Below, piece by piece: positions 51,553-61,024 of a stretch of DNA of 64,000 bases. Below the pieces are notes generated by a model that made no database searches, was not told the DNA's origin, and saw nothing but the letters and a program-made list of their open reading frames with translations. Positions within the stretch are counted from its first letter, which is position 1; each line of letters starts with the position of its first letter. A program made the position numbers and the translations under genes. The stretch is taken from assembly GCA_012513815.1 (NCBI GenBank), contig JAAZBM010000005.1:1-64000 (forward strand), in the 5' to 3' direction. Origin of the DNA: Candidatus Sumerlaeota bacterium. GTDB lineage: Bacteria > Sumerlaeota > Sumerlaeia > Sumerlaeales > Sumerlaeaceae.

Positions 51553-52200
51553 ATGAATGACACAAAAGAAGCAGTGCCGGAATTGACAGCAGAGGAGCGC
51601 TCAAAGCGAGTTAGTGCGCGGCGCGTAGACAAAATCGTAGCCACGATTGGTATGTGCATTTCCGCGCTGATTTGTCTTTACGCGTTTTGGCATATCGTTG
51701 CCAATTTTCCGACGGAGGGATACAACCCTGATACTCTCTACGAGAATATATGCGCTTTTGCGATAGGTGTTTTTGTCGCGTTCATCACGTTACTTTTCGT
51801 CATCATTCGCAATGTTATGCGCAGCAAAAACAAGTGGCTAGCGTTGTTCCTTCCCGCGGAAGTGTTTGACCCTCCCCCCACGGACTGCGAGATTTCGCCG
51901 AAGTCCCGCACGATTACGATTCTACTTCTCCTCTTGTCCGGACAGGTCGGTTTCTTTCTGCATTTGTTTTATGTAAAACGCGTCACCGAAGGCTTGTTGT
52001 TCTGCATGTTCACCGTGCTTGCATTATGGGGAGCGTTATACTTTTTCGTTGCCTTGTTGGCCGACAAATGGATGCCCACACTCTTGTCGTTGGTATTCGC
52101 TTACTCCATTTTCTTTGTCTGCCGCTTTTTCTACGATTTGTATTCAATCGCAGTGGGCACCTTCAAGGACAGCAGTGGCAAACCGGTTCTCCGTTGGTAG
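51553..52200 (+). CDS. TM2-domain-like membrane protein
   Basis: A 215-residue protein with two N-terminal helices (about 25-45 and 65-88), a short cytoplasmic segment, and a C-terminal half resembling the TM2 domain. That half has a paired-helix region with FLHLFYVKRVTEGLLF, and closes YDLYSIAVGTFKDSSGKPVL, the D-G-x-x-L-like ending of TM2 proteins. Function is unknown. The ATG at 51553 has a GGGGGCG stretch upstream; an earlier in-frame ATG at 51538 adds 5 residues. The 55 bases before it are A+T-rich. Confidence 0.6.
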   Translation: MNDTKEAVPELTAEERSKRVSARRVDKIVATIGMCISALICLYAFWHIVANFPTEGYNPDTLYENICAFAIGVFVAFITLLFVIIRNVMRSKNKWLALFLPAEVFDPPPTDCEISPKSRTITILLLLLSGQVGFFLHLFYVKRVTEGLLFCMFTVLALWGALYFFVALLADKWMPTLLSLVFAYSIFFVCRFFYDLYSIAVGTFKDSSGKPVLRW

Positions 52201-52203
52201 AGC

Positions 52204-53352
52204 CTACCGGGGCTGATTTAGGTTGAGGTTGTTGCGCTTCTCGGTGTGTTCCTTGAGCGCGACTCGGAACTGCGTGAATGCCTGCGTCAGTTCCTCAAAA
52301 TCCGTAATGGTCATGAGTTTTTCGCGCATTCGTTTTGCGCCCGGACAACCCTTAATGTAGTGTTGGCTGTGCTTTCTCATTTCGAGAATGCCACGCTTCT
52401 CGCCCTTATACTGGATATTCGTCCGCGTGTGCTCGATGACGAGCGCGAGCCGTTCATCCACCGACACATTCTTCATGTAGTGCGGCACTCTGACCGAGAT
52501 TTCCGATTCTTCCCCATCCGGGTAAATCATTTCGTCGCCCGGTACCTGATCCTCGTGCGTGATTTCTCCGGCGATGAATTTGTCAATGGCGCTAGCGCAA
52601 GCCGTGATGAGCCATGGATTTCCCATGAGTGCCCGACCAATCATAACCGCGTCGCATTGCGTCGTTCGCATCATTCGAATCGCGTCGGCAGGCGATGTAA
52701 TGTCGCCGTTGCCGATGAGCGGAACACTAATGACCTTACGCAGTTGCGCGATGTGCTCCCAGTTCGCGGAACCGCTGTAGCCCTGCTTCCGCGTCCTTGG
52801 ATGCAAAATGATGGCGTCCGCCCCCGCCTCCTGACAGGCCGGAGCAAGGTCGATGAAATTGAGATGCTCGTCATCCCATCCCGAACGTAGCTTGACACTC
52901 ACCGGCAGATTCGTATTGGCGCGCACAGCCTTGACGCACTCCACCGCAATCTCCGGCGTTTTCATAATAGCGCATCCGTTACCATTCCCCGTCACATGTT
53001 TTGCCGGGCATCCCATGTTAATGTCAATCCATGCCACCCCGCCGCGCTTGGTGATAATATCCGCCGCAAGCCCCATCCGTTCCGGGTTCGACCCCACGAT
53101 TTGCACACCAACAGGCGCTCGCTCGCCCTCGTAATCAAGGATATTCCACGTTCCCCAGTCATCGCGCGTCAGTCCCTCCACCGAGACCATCGGCGTGAAC
53201 ATCATCTCCGCCCCCATAGAGCGCATGATTTCGCGGAACGGTCTATCGCTGTTATTGCACAACGGTGCCGTGATGACGCGAGAGTGAATCAGCAGTCCCG
53301 CAATACTAAGCGGCGGCACGGATATGGGTGATGTATGGGCGTTTGAGTTCAT
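52204..53352 (-). CDS. tRNA-dihydrouridine synthase
   Basis: A 382-residue flavoenzyme reducing uridines in tRNA D-loops. It has the Dus pattern: ITAPLCNNSDRPFREIMRSMGAEMMFTPM, IDINMGCPAKHVTGNGNGCAIMKTPE with the catalytic Cys (near residue 115), LPVSVKLRSGWDD, IILHPRTRKQGYSG, NGDITSPADAIRMM and DAVMIGRALMGNPWLI. Closest in feel to DusB, but the subtype is not certain. It converges on the TM2-like gene. The small gene at 53394 lies 41 bases upstream on the same strand. Confidence 0.93.
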   Translation of the reverse strand: MNSNAHTSPISVPPLSIAGLLIHSRVITAPLCNNSDRPFREIMRSMGAEMMFTPMVSVEGLTRDDWGTWNILDYEGERAPVGVQIVGSNPERMGLAADIITKRGGVAWIDINMGCPAKHVTGNGNGCAIMKTPEIAVECVKAVRANTNLPVSVKLRSGWDDEHLNFIDLAPACQEAGADAIILHPRTRKQGYSGSANWEHIAQLRKVISVPLIGNGDITSPADAIRMMRTTQCDAVMIGRALMGNPWLITACASAIDKFIAGEITHEDQVPGDEMIYPDGEESEISVRVPHYMKNVSVDERLALVIEHTRTNIQYKGEKRGILEMRKHSQHYIKGCPGAKRMREKLMTITDFEELTQAFTQFRVALKEHTEKRNNLNLNQPR

Positions 53353-53393
53353 TGCCCTTTTATCTACAACAATGACCGCTGTTAATTATACGC

Positions 53394-53549
53394 TTAGGGC
53401 GCCGGAGCCGGAATCACTGCCTGTGGTGTTGGTGCCGGAGTTGACGGGGAATGCTCGTTGTGTCTCTTCCCAAAGAATACCATGACAACAACACAGAGAG
53501 CAATTGCGATGATTAAAACAATACTCGACATAAACTTGTGACTTTTCAT
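53394..53549 (-). CDS. Small single-pass membrane protein with Pro-rich tail
   Basis: A 51-residue frame. MKSHKFMSS leads to the membrane helix IVLIIAIALCVVVMVFFG (about 10-27) and then to a Pro/Ala-rich tail ending VIPAPAP. GGGAG lies rather far upstream (15 bases). It sits between lspA and dus on the same strand in an interval otherwise empty. Function is unknown; small proteins of this sort are often missed. Confidence 0.5.
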   Translation of the reverse strand: MKSHKFMSSIVLIIAIALCVVVMVFFGKRHNEHSPSTPAPTPQAVIPAPAP

Positions 53550-53625
53550 TTCTGTTACAAGTCGCTCCCTTTAATTTAGTATATTATAATCTTACATCCA
53601 AATTTTTTTTCCAAATCTAATTTCA

Positions 53626-54306
53626 TCATTCAGATGCAGACTTATTTGATTTTTTTTCCCCCGAAACCGATTTTGGGTCAGAATCGAGTTGTTTCGTGAA
53701 GATGGCAAGTATGATGATAATCGCAAGCCCGATGTCGATAAAAGAGTCGGCAACGTTGAATGTGGGCCAGTGCGACGACGCATAGTACCAGTCGATGAAA
53801 TCGATGACATACCCGAAGCGTAGCCGATCAACGATGTTGCCGATGGCGCCGCCAATAACCATGCCCGTGGCAGCAAACGACAGCAGATGCTGCCGCGAGA
53901 AAGTCCGCGCCCAACCGATGAGCGCGACAAGAATGACAAGCGAGATGATCGCCAGCAACAGGGGATTCCCGCTCAGCACCGAAAAAGCGCCGCCCGTGTT
54001 GTGTGCCAGATAAAAGTTGAAACATCCGGAGATGACTTCATGCGGCGGATAGTTCGGCTGAGCCATCGCCTGTGCCATTGCCTGTGTCGGGAAAAGGAAC
54101 GACGACAGCCCGATGTCATGTCCCGCGAAGCCATCCGGCGTGAGCATTGCGGTTGCCCACCACTTCGTGATGACATCCGCGACAAGCACCACTGCCGCCA
54201 CACCGGCCAGCGTCAACCAACACGGTTTCTTGCCCCGTCCGAGGGGCGCGTCAGAGGCTTGAGCTTCAGCAGCTTCGCAGACTGCGGGGTCTTCATTGAC
54301 AGACAT
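53626..54306 (-). CDS. lspA: Lipoprotein signal peptidase (signal peptidase II)
   Basis: A 226-residue inner-membrane aspartic protease that cleaves lipoprotein signal peptides after lipidation. The catalytic motifs are GGAIGNIVDRLRFGYVIDFID (first Asp, about residue 155) and TFNVADSFIDIG (second Asp). FNFYLAHNTGGAFSVL is the conserved asparagine region. It is longer than E. coli LspA (164), with a 30-residue hydrophilic N-terminus, an insertion after the first helix, and a Lys/Ser-rich C-terminus. It fits the several lipoproteins encoded nearby. It follows the histidine kinase gene by 14 bases. Confidence 0.92.
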   Translation of the reverse strand: MSVNEDPAVCEAAEAQASDAPLGRGKKPCWLTLAGVAAVVLVADVITKWWATAMLTPDGFAGHDIGLSSFLFPTQAMAQAMAQPNYPPHEVISGCFNFYLAHNTGGAFSVLSGNPLLLAIISLVILVALIGWARTFSRQHLLSFAATGMVIGGAIGNIVDRLRFGYVIDFIDWYYASSHWPTFNVADSFIDIGLAIIIILAIFTKQLDSDPKSVSGEKKSNKSASE

Positions 54307-54320
54307 AAATATACTTATCC

Positions 54321-55652
54321 TTAAGTTGTTTCGGGCGCGACCGGAAGATAGATGGTAAAAATTGTTTCGCCGGGTTGACTCTGCACATCGATTCGCCCGC
54401 CATGTTCGGCCGTAATTGTCTCGGCGATATACAGCCCAAGACCTGTGCCCTTGTCGGGCGTTTTGGTTGTATGGAACGGCGAGAATATCTTGCTGATGAT
54501 TTCCGGCGGAATGCCCGGCCCGTTGTCCTGCAGCTTGATGACGACAAACTTCTTATCCGCCGTCATACTTGCCGACGCCGTCAGCTTGCCATTACCTTCC
54601 ATCGCCTGATACGCGTTCACCATAATGTTCGACAACACCTGAACGAGCCTGATGCGGGTTCCGAAAACCGGAGGTAGGTTCTGTTCGTCGAGCGTTTTGT
54701 CGATGATAAACTCACACCCTTTGCGCTCATACCTCACAAGCGCCGCGCTGCGCAGAATGAGTTCCGTCACATCGAGATACTCGGCCTCCGTCTCGGGAGC
54801 GACAAATTTTTCCAGACCCACATCCCCAAGAATATTCAGGAACGCCTTCACCTCGCCGCGGATCGTATCCCGTTCCTGCGCGGTGAGCTCTGGCATATCA
54901 TCCAAATCATTCCGAATATTCAGCACCGGCTTCTTTAGGTCATGGAGCAAATTCGCCGTCAGTTGTCCGGCGAGCGCCATTCGCTCCATACGCGTAAGTT
55001 CTTTTTGCTTTTGTTCAATCTCAATCGTCGTTTGCGAAATCCGGACTTGCTGCCTGCGCAATTGCATAATAAGAGTCACAAGCAACGCGGCAAGCAACAC
55101 AATCATACTCGCGGCAAGCCCACGGACAAAGTTCAAAGTCGTCTTGTCCGTATTCACCATCAGAGTCCCCAGAGGAATCCCATCAAAATACAGCGGACGC
55201 TTAATCCATTCCGTCCCCAGTCCCACCGTTGTCGGCCTATCGTTAGGCGCAGACGTACCGGCATACTCCAATGCGCGCGCGTAGAAAGGATAGACAACAG
55301 CCTCCGTTCCGTCAGGGAGCTTCTTCGCGACAAGAATATGCTTAATCGCGATACGATTCTCAAAGTTACGCATCAGATTCTCCAACTCCGAGAACTGCAC
55401 GCGAATATCATCAGGCACACCGAGCGTCGACGACTCCGAGAGAATCTGTTCGAGACTATCAATTTCGTTTTCCCAAGCCGTCACGATTCTGTTATGCATC
55501 TGCCACAGCGTCACCAGAGCGAGCAACGCGACAATGATTGCCAACGAAGTAATGAGCCGAATATTGATTTGCAAATTCGGTTGTTTCTTAATCCTCGGAG
55601 ACGGAGTTATTTCGTTTACTTTGTTGCGCATCGTCCTGTTGCAATAATACAT
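54321..55652 (-). CDS. Membrane sensor histidine kinase
   Basis: A 443-residue kinase. The N-terminus has one helix (about 32-52), an extracytoplasmic sensor of about 120 residues and a second helix (about 175-197), followed by a coiled coil. The phosphoacceptor His is in TANLLHDLKKP (about 243). The ATP-binding domain shows LSNIMVNAYQAM (N box), DNGPGIPPEIISKIFSPFHTTK (G1/F) and GTGLGLYIAETITAEHGG (G2). No response regulator is adjacent. The start at 55652 or Met 8 (55631) cannot be separated by ribosome-binding sites. Confidence 0.85.
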   Translation of the reverse strand: MYYCNRTMRNKVNEITPSPRIKKQPNLQINIRLITSLAIIVALLALVTLWQMHNRIVTAWENEIDSLEQILSESSTLGVPDDIRVQFSELENLMRNFENRIAIKHILVAKKLPDGTEAVVYPFYARALEYAGTSAPNDRPTTVGLGTEWIKRPLYFDGIPLGTLMVNTDKTTLNFVRGLAASMIVLLAALLVTLIMQLRRQQVRISQTTIEIEQKQKELTRMERMALAGQLTANLLHDLKKPVLNIRNDLDDMPELTAQERDTIRGEVKAFLNILGDVGLEKFVAPETEAEYLDVTELILRSAALVRYERKGCEFIIDKTLDEQNLPPVFGTRIRLVQVLSNIMVNAYQAMEGNGKLTASASMTADKKFVVIKLQDNGPGIPPEIISKIFSPFHTTKTPDKGTGLGLYIAETITAEHGGRIDVQSQPGETIFTIYLPVAPETT

Positions 55653-55913
55653 TTTTCCGCGGAATATGAGGCAAAGTTAGATTGCGCTAACACAACATAA
55701 ACACGAGACATTTTATGTTCATGATGGACACTAAAGCTTTGCGAGACTTATTTCTTTTCGAAATAGCATTGCATAGCATCAGAGACAATCTTTGTTAGCG
55801 GCAGGTGGTTTTGTTTTTTGTTTGTGTGGGGACTCAATAATTTTATGCAAGTAGAACTTTTTGCCTGTATACTATTAATATCAAAGATTTTGGGATTTTC
55901 AAAGGTGTTTTAG

Positions 55914-58574
55914 GTGGAGAGTTTAGAACCGGTCGATCCTCGTATAGGGAATTTGGAGCGTGCCATTATCAATGGGCATTCCGATGTCGCGTTTGATATC
56001 ATTTCTTCTTTTCCTTCCGACGGCGTCGATGCATTGATGCTTGTCGAGTTGGCGGGGAATTTGCTCAGTCGTTTGTATTCGGAATTTCACGGAAGCGCAA
56101 TCGAGATGTTGTGGGGACGCATGGCGACCGTACCGAGTGGCCCAATCACGCGTATTCGCACGATGATTCAATCCGATGTCGAGGCAACGATGAATTGGCG
56201 CCGACGCCTGAACAGTCTGGTGAATGAGCGGTTGTCGAATCATTTGGTTGACGCCATGAAGGCGAGCAATATGAATGTGGTCAGCGCGGTGATGCAGGAG
56301 ATGGTGAATTCCGCCACCAAGGAAGAGGATCGCAAGATGCGTCTGCGCCAAGTGGGAGCACTGCTTGGCGGTTTGTTGCACGAACGCGAGCGTTCTTTCG
56401 CGTTTGTCCGTTCGGTTGGCGCGACACCCGAGCGCTGGGGATTTAAACCCAATGACGCTATGATTCTTCTAAACGAGTATAACGCCGCGGCCGCGCAGGT
56501 TGCCGCGCGACGACAGGACATGGAAATCGCGTCGATGAACACGGAGCTGACGCAAACGGTGATTGAGCTGAGCAAGTCGCTGCCAAATCGTATGTCTTTG
56601 ACCGAACCATCGGATGAGCAGGTGGCAACCTTTGACCGACAGATGCGCGCCTTGTTGCGCTGCGTTGTTTGCACCCCGTCGCATAGTTGTTTGCCCGAGA
56701 TGGTGATGATTTTGAGCGAGTTCGCGCCGCGCAATGTGAGCAGCACGGCGGCGGCGGCAGGCGCGGAACAGCGGCTTTACATGACGCTTGGCCGAACGGC
56801 CAGACTGACAACCGCGCGCGTTTTTGGCGCGTTGGGCAAAATACCGCAACTGGGCAAATTGTTTTTGGATTTCGCAATCGAGAACGCGTCCGAGGGAACA
56901 CGTATCGGAAAGTTCGCGGTTGAGACGCTCGGGGTTTTGCACATCGCCGAGGCCGAGGCTTTCCTGATTCGCAGTTTACAGGCGCGAGGCGGGCGGACAC
57001 GTATCGAGGCCGCCTATGCGTTGGGCGCGATAAGCGGCTCGAAGGCGCTGGACGCGCTGGTCAAGTTCTTGCGCGAGTTGCTCAAGCAACCCGTGCTGGA
57101 TGTCGAACACAAACGGCTTGCCTATACGGTGATTGAGTCGATTGGGCGTGGGTTGCGCCCGCTGCCGCCCAAAGAACGCAATGGGATGATTCAGCGGTTG
57201 ATTCACGTGATTCCCATGACGGAAACAGATTTCAAGGTCGCGGTGCTGCTGAACTTTTTCAACGCGAAAATTGATGAGACCGACAAGAATATTTGCGAGT
57301 GGGGCGCCGCAACGGCCACGGAATTGCTGTGGTTGCCGGATAACTCCCGCTTGGCGTTGCGTGGCGCTCGCACGCAGTTGGGATGGCGTCAGCCGCTGAT
57401 CGATTTGTTGATTCGTCTGATGCCCGTTGTGCCCGAAGTGATTGTCAAAACCGTCGAATCTAATCTGGGGCGCTATTGCGGCGCGTATCTGGCTGTGGCC
57501 GAATTGTTTGGCAGAGTGCCGACGCCAGAGGAATTGCCGGTTCTGCGGCAGATGGTCATCCAACTTGCCATGCAGTCGGAAGAGCACCATGGCGCCCGGG
57601 ACATGTACAAACAGGAGACCTACTACGACGCTTCGTCGGAATCCAGTTTGCCCCTGACCAAGGACACCGTTTTGGCGTCCGTCGTTTACGCGATTTCTCA
57701 GCAGAAGGACGAGGCCGGCGACGAGTTGCTGTCGGAAGTCTTCCGCATGGCGCAGTCAAAGCGCCTGCCGATGCCCGGACGCGAATCCGCGGCGTTGCTG
57801 ATGGAAGCCCACATGAAGGTCGCGAAGCGCAAGGGCAACAGCGACGCCAACATCCCCGAGGCGATGCAGTCCACTGCAGGCAAAAAGAAAAATGATTTGT
57901 CGATGATTGGCAACGATGTTTATCAGATGATTGACGATTTGTCGACGAGCTTTATGTTCAAAGGCAAGCGGCGTCAGAAGCGCGTCGCGGCACTCGTCGG
58001 ATTGGCGCAGGCGGGCGAAGTGCGCGCGCTGCCGCGAATGGTTGAGCTGCTCGGCGATGCCGATTCGGTGATTGCGGGAGCGGCGCAAACCGCGATTCTG
58101 GATTTGCTGCCAAAGATTAGCGGCAAGGCAAATGAGTTCGAGATGCTGATGGATTCGCTGTTGCGCGAGTTGCTTCTGGTTAAGGAAAACGGCCCGCGCG
58201 AACGGATCGCGTTCCTGTTGGCGCGCATGAAACCCGCGCAAGACCCGCTGCGGACAAAGATTGAGTCCACCATGATGGGAGCCAAAACGCCACAGGCGGT
58301 GAAGCTTGTTCTGGCACATAGCATTCTGCCAATCATCAAAGGCGCAGATGAAGTCGCAAGCGAGCAGTCGTCGGCTCGAAACAAAGCGGCCGAAAAAACA
58401 GACGCTGAACCGGACCCCGCACTGGAAACTCTCAAGAGGTTCCTGCCCAACCGCGGGCTGCCCGGAATGGACGTGGAGATAAGCGAATTGGACAAAAAAC
58501 GCGCCTACATGATGGCGCGCCAAGAATGGATTCGGAACGGCAAGCGTGGCCCCGAGCCACAGCCACCACAATAG
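55914..58574 (+). CDS. HEAT-repeat-like protein of unknown function
   Basis: An 886-residue, probably cytoplasmic protein without signal peptide or membrane helices. Much of it is helical, with HEAT/armadillo-type repeats. RIEAAYALGAISGSKALDALVKFLREL (about residue 365) and RVAALVGLAQAGEVRALPRMVELLGDADSVIAGAAQTAILDLL (about 690) are examples. Such scaffolds bind proteins or nucleic acids, and no enzyme motif is seen. The GTG start follows AAAGGTG by 8 bases, and a TATACT box lies at 55868-55873. ligA begins 15 bases after its stop, so the two are cotranscribed. Confidence 0.7.
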   Translation: MESLEPVDPRIGNLERAIINGHSDVAFDIISSFPSDGVDALMLVELAGNLLSRLYSEFHGSAIEMLWGRMATVPSGPITRIRTMIQSDVEATMNWRRRLNSLVNERLSNHLVDAMKASNMNVVSAVMQEMVNSATKEEDRKMRLRQVGALLGGLLHERERSFAFVRSVGATPERWGFKPNDAMILLNEYNAAAAQVAARRQDMEIASMNTELTQTVIELSKSLPNRMSLTEPSDEQVATFDRQMRALLRCVVCTPSHSCLPEMVMILSEFAPRNVSSTAAAAGAEQRLYMTLGRTARLTTARVFGALGKIPQLGKLFLDFAIENASEGTRIGKFAVETLGVLHIAEAEAFLIRSLQARGGRTRIEAAYALGAISGSKALDALVKFLRELLKQPVLDVEHKRLAYTVIESIGRGLRPLPPKERNGMIQRLIHVIPMTETDFKVAVLLNFFNAKIDETDKNICEWGAATATELLWLPDNSRLALRGARTQLGWRQPLIDLLIRLMPVVPEVIVKTVESNLGRYCGAYLAVAELFGRVPTPEELPVLRQMVIQLAMQSEEHHGARDMYKQETYYDASSESSLPLTKDTVLASVVYAISQQKDEAGDELLSEVFRMAQSKRLPMPGRESAALLMEAHMKVAKRKGNSDANIPEAMQSTAGKKKNDLSMIGNDVYQMIDDLSTSFMFKGKRRQKRVAALVGLAQAGEVRALPRMVELLGDADSVIAGAAQTAILDLLPKISGKANEFEMLMDSLLRELLLVKENGPRERIAFLLARMKPAQDPLRTKIESTMMGAKTPQAVKLVLAHSILPIIKGADEVASEQSSARNKAAEKTDAEPDPALETLKRFLPNRGLPGMDVEISELDKKRAYMMARQEWIRNGKRGPEPQPPQ

Positions 58575-58589
58575 CGTGCGACAATAACC

Positions 58590-60830
58590 ATGGCGAATAT
58601 GGACAAATCCAAACAACCCGAGCAATTATCACTTTTTGACGAGGTCGTTGATGGCGCGGGTGCACCCAAGCCAACAACAAATCCGGAAGCGGAAAAGCAC
58701 GCCGCAGAGGTTGTTCGCTTACGCGCCGAGATTGCTCATCACGATCAGATTTATTATTCTGAGGGACGCAACGAAATTGAAGATTATGAGTATGACAAGC
58801 TCGTTCGAGAGTTGCGAACCGAAGAAGACAAACTGAAAAAGAAAGACCCGAATCACGAGTTGCTAACCATCGCTTCGCCGCTCAATCAGGTTGGCGGCGG
58901 CGCCGTCGACCGTACCGGCGAAACCGTGCGCCACGCACAACGAATGCTCTCGATTGACAACACGTATAATGAGGACGAGTTGCTTGATTTCGACAATCGT
59001 GTGCGCGAGGCCCTGTCATCCGCGGGAGAGCTTGCCGAGGCGTCAACGCCTGTCGATTATGTCGTCGAGTTAAAGTTGGACGGCATCGCGGTGTCAGTGA
59101 TGTATGAGCATGCCCAGTTGCGCTATGCGGCAACGCGAGGCAACGGCGAGGATGGCGAAATCATCACCGGAAGCTTATCACGCTCGCCCAATGTTCCGAA
59201 CAAGTTATCCGATGCCTTTGCGGCTTTTGATGTTTTGGAATTGCGCGGAGAAGCGTTTTTGACATTTGATGATTTCAACAGAATCAACAACTCGTTGGAT
59301 CAGCTCAACAAAAAGCCCGCCGCGAATCCTCGTAATCTCGCGGCCGGAACACTCAAGCGACTGGATGAATTCAATTCGGCATCACGCCGCATTTCGGTTC
59401 GGTTCTACGCGGTCGGCGCAGCCTCGGGAGACGCGTTGCCCGAGACTCACAGCGAATTGTTGTCGATGTTTGCGGCCGGGGGTTTGCCCGTGAACGACAC
59501 ATATCGGTTGTGTCACGGGATTAACGAGGTCATCGAGTTCGAGCGCGAGTGGGAACACAAGCGCCACGAGTTGCCATATCCGGTGGATGGACTTGTCGTG
59601 AAAGTCAATCGCCGCGCATGGTGGGACATTCTGGGGACGACCGCCAAGTCGCCGCGCTACATGATTGCGTACAAGTTCAACACAATGCGCGCGTCGACAG
59701 AACTGCTCGCCGTGACATGGCAAGTCGGCCGAACCGGAATTCTGACTCCGGTCGCGGAGCTGGCTCCCGTACAGCTTGCCGGAACGACAGTCAAGCGGGC
59801 GACACTGCATAATTACGATGAGATTTGCCGTCTTGGAGTTCGCGTCGGCGATGATGTTTTAGTCGAAAAAAGCGGCGAAATTATCCCGAAGATTCTGCGC
59901 GTCTCTGAGGATTATGTGCGCACTGGCAAAGAAACCGAGATTGCCATCCCGGCGTCATGTCCCGAATGTGGAGGGGCCGTTGTCCTTTCCGAGGGAGATG
60001 CTTCGCCATACTGTCAAAACGAGAATTGCGAGGGACGCAAGCGCGCGCAGTTCACCCATTTCGCGAGTCGCGCGGCAATGGACATTCAGGGACTGGATGA
60101 GGCATCCGTGCGGTTGGCAATGAATGGCGGAATCCTAAATGATATCGCCGATATTTACTATTGGACTGAGGCGCAATGGACAGATTTGTTGCGCCGTCGT
60201 GCGTCAGACGCTAATGTCAAGGGCGCCGAAAAGAAGGAGTATAAACTCGCTAAAATCATGGTCGATGAGGTCGAAGAGAGCAAGGCCGCTCCTTTGCATC
60301 GCGTGTTGTTTGCGCTCGGCATTCCGCAAGTTGGAGCGACAACGGCACGGGATCTTGCGCGCACCTTTGGGTCATTGGAAAATCTGATGGCGACAACCAC
60401 TGAAGATTTGGAGAAAGTGGATGGCGTTGGCAGTGTAACAGCACGTGGCGTCGTGGATTACTTCGCGGACGAAGCGCACCGCAAAACCATCGACCGCATG
60501 CGGGCGGCGGGCGTTCGATTCGAGAACACACTGATAACTATTGTTGCCGGTGACGACCCGAAAGCAAACGAGAATAATCCGTTTATCGGACGGACTCTCG
60601 TACTGACCGGAACCCTGTCGAGCATGAAACGGGATGAGGCAAAAAATCGCCTCGAAGCTCTCGGCGCGACAGTCTCGGGCAGCGTCAGCGCGAAAACATG
60701 GGCCGTAGTCGCAGGGCCGGATGCCGTCGGCACAACCAAACTAAAAACCGCCGCAGCCAAAGGCGTACAAATCATCCAAGAAGAAGAATTCCTGCGCCTC
60801 CTCGCCGCTGCCGAAGACCCAATCGCCTAA
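58590..60830 (+). CDS. ligA: NAD-dependent DNA ligase with N-terminal clamp-binding-like motif
   Basis: A 746-residue ligase sealing nicks in DNA with NAD. The Ia domain includes HHDQIYYSEGRNEIEDYEYDKL, the catalytic lysine is in VELKLDGIAVS (about residue 162), and the OB-fold domain follows. The zinc finger is CPECGG...YCQNENC (about 456-475), then helix-hairpin-helix repeats (ALGIPQVGATTARDLA) and a C-terminal BRCT domain (NPFIGRTLVLTGTLSSMKRDEA). The N-terminal extension contains QLSLF at residues 12-16, identical to the consensus sliding-clamp-binding peptide. That is not a standard part of bacterial LigA. Confidence 0.95.
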   Translation: MANMDKSKQPEQLSLFDEVVDGAGAPKPTTNPEAEKHAAEVVRLRAEIAHHDQIYYSEGRNEIEDYEYDKLVRELRTEEDKLKKKDPNHELLTIASPLNQVGGGAVDRTGETVRHAQRMLSIDNTYNEDELLDFDNRVREALSSAGELAEASTPVDYVVELKLDGIAVSVMYEHAQLRYAATRGNGEDGEIITGSLSRSPNVPNKLSDAFAAFDVLELRGEAFLTFDDFNRINNSLDQLNKKPAANPRNLAAGTLKRLDEFNSASRRISVRFYAVGAASGDALPETHSELLSMFAAGGLPVNDTYRLCHGINEVIEFEREWEHKRHELPYPVDGLVVKVNRRAWWDILGTTAKSPRYMIAYKFNTMRASTELLAVTWQVGRTGILTPVAELAPVQLAGTTVKRATLHNYDEICRLGVRVGDDVLVEKSGEIIPKILRVSEDYVRTGKETEIAIPASCPECGGAVVLSEGDASPYCQNENCEGRKRAQFTHFASRAAMDIQGLDEASVRLAMNGGILNDIADIYYWTEAQWTDLLRRRASDANVKGAEKKEYKLAKIMVDEVEESKAAPLHRVLFALGIPQVGATTARDLARTFGSLENLMATTTEDLEKVDGVGSVTARGVVDYFADEAHRKTIDRMRAAGVRFENTLITIVAGDDPKANENNPFIGRTLVLTGTLSSMKRDEAKNRLEALGATVSGSVSAKTWAVVAGPDAVGTTKLKTAAAKGVQIIQEEEFLRLLAAAEDPIA

Positions 60831-61024
60831 CACCCGGCACCATCCGCAACCACACATAATACATGGCAACCACACATTCATGACAACAAGTGCTAAGCCC
60901 CTCGTGCATATAGTTAGTAAATACTCGCTACGCAATATTCATTACTTTTTGCATCGCATACTTTTATAAACTGTAGTCATTCAAAAGCAGTCACAATCGG
61001 GCAATTCCGCCAACAAAAAGGCTT

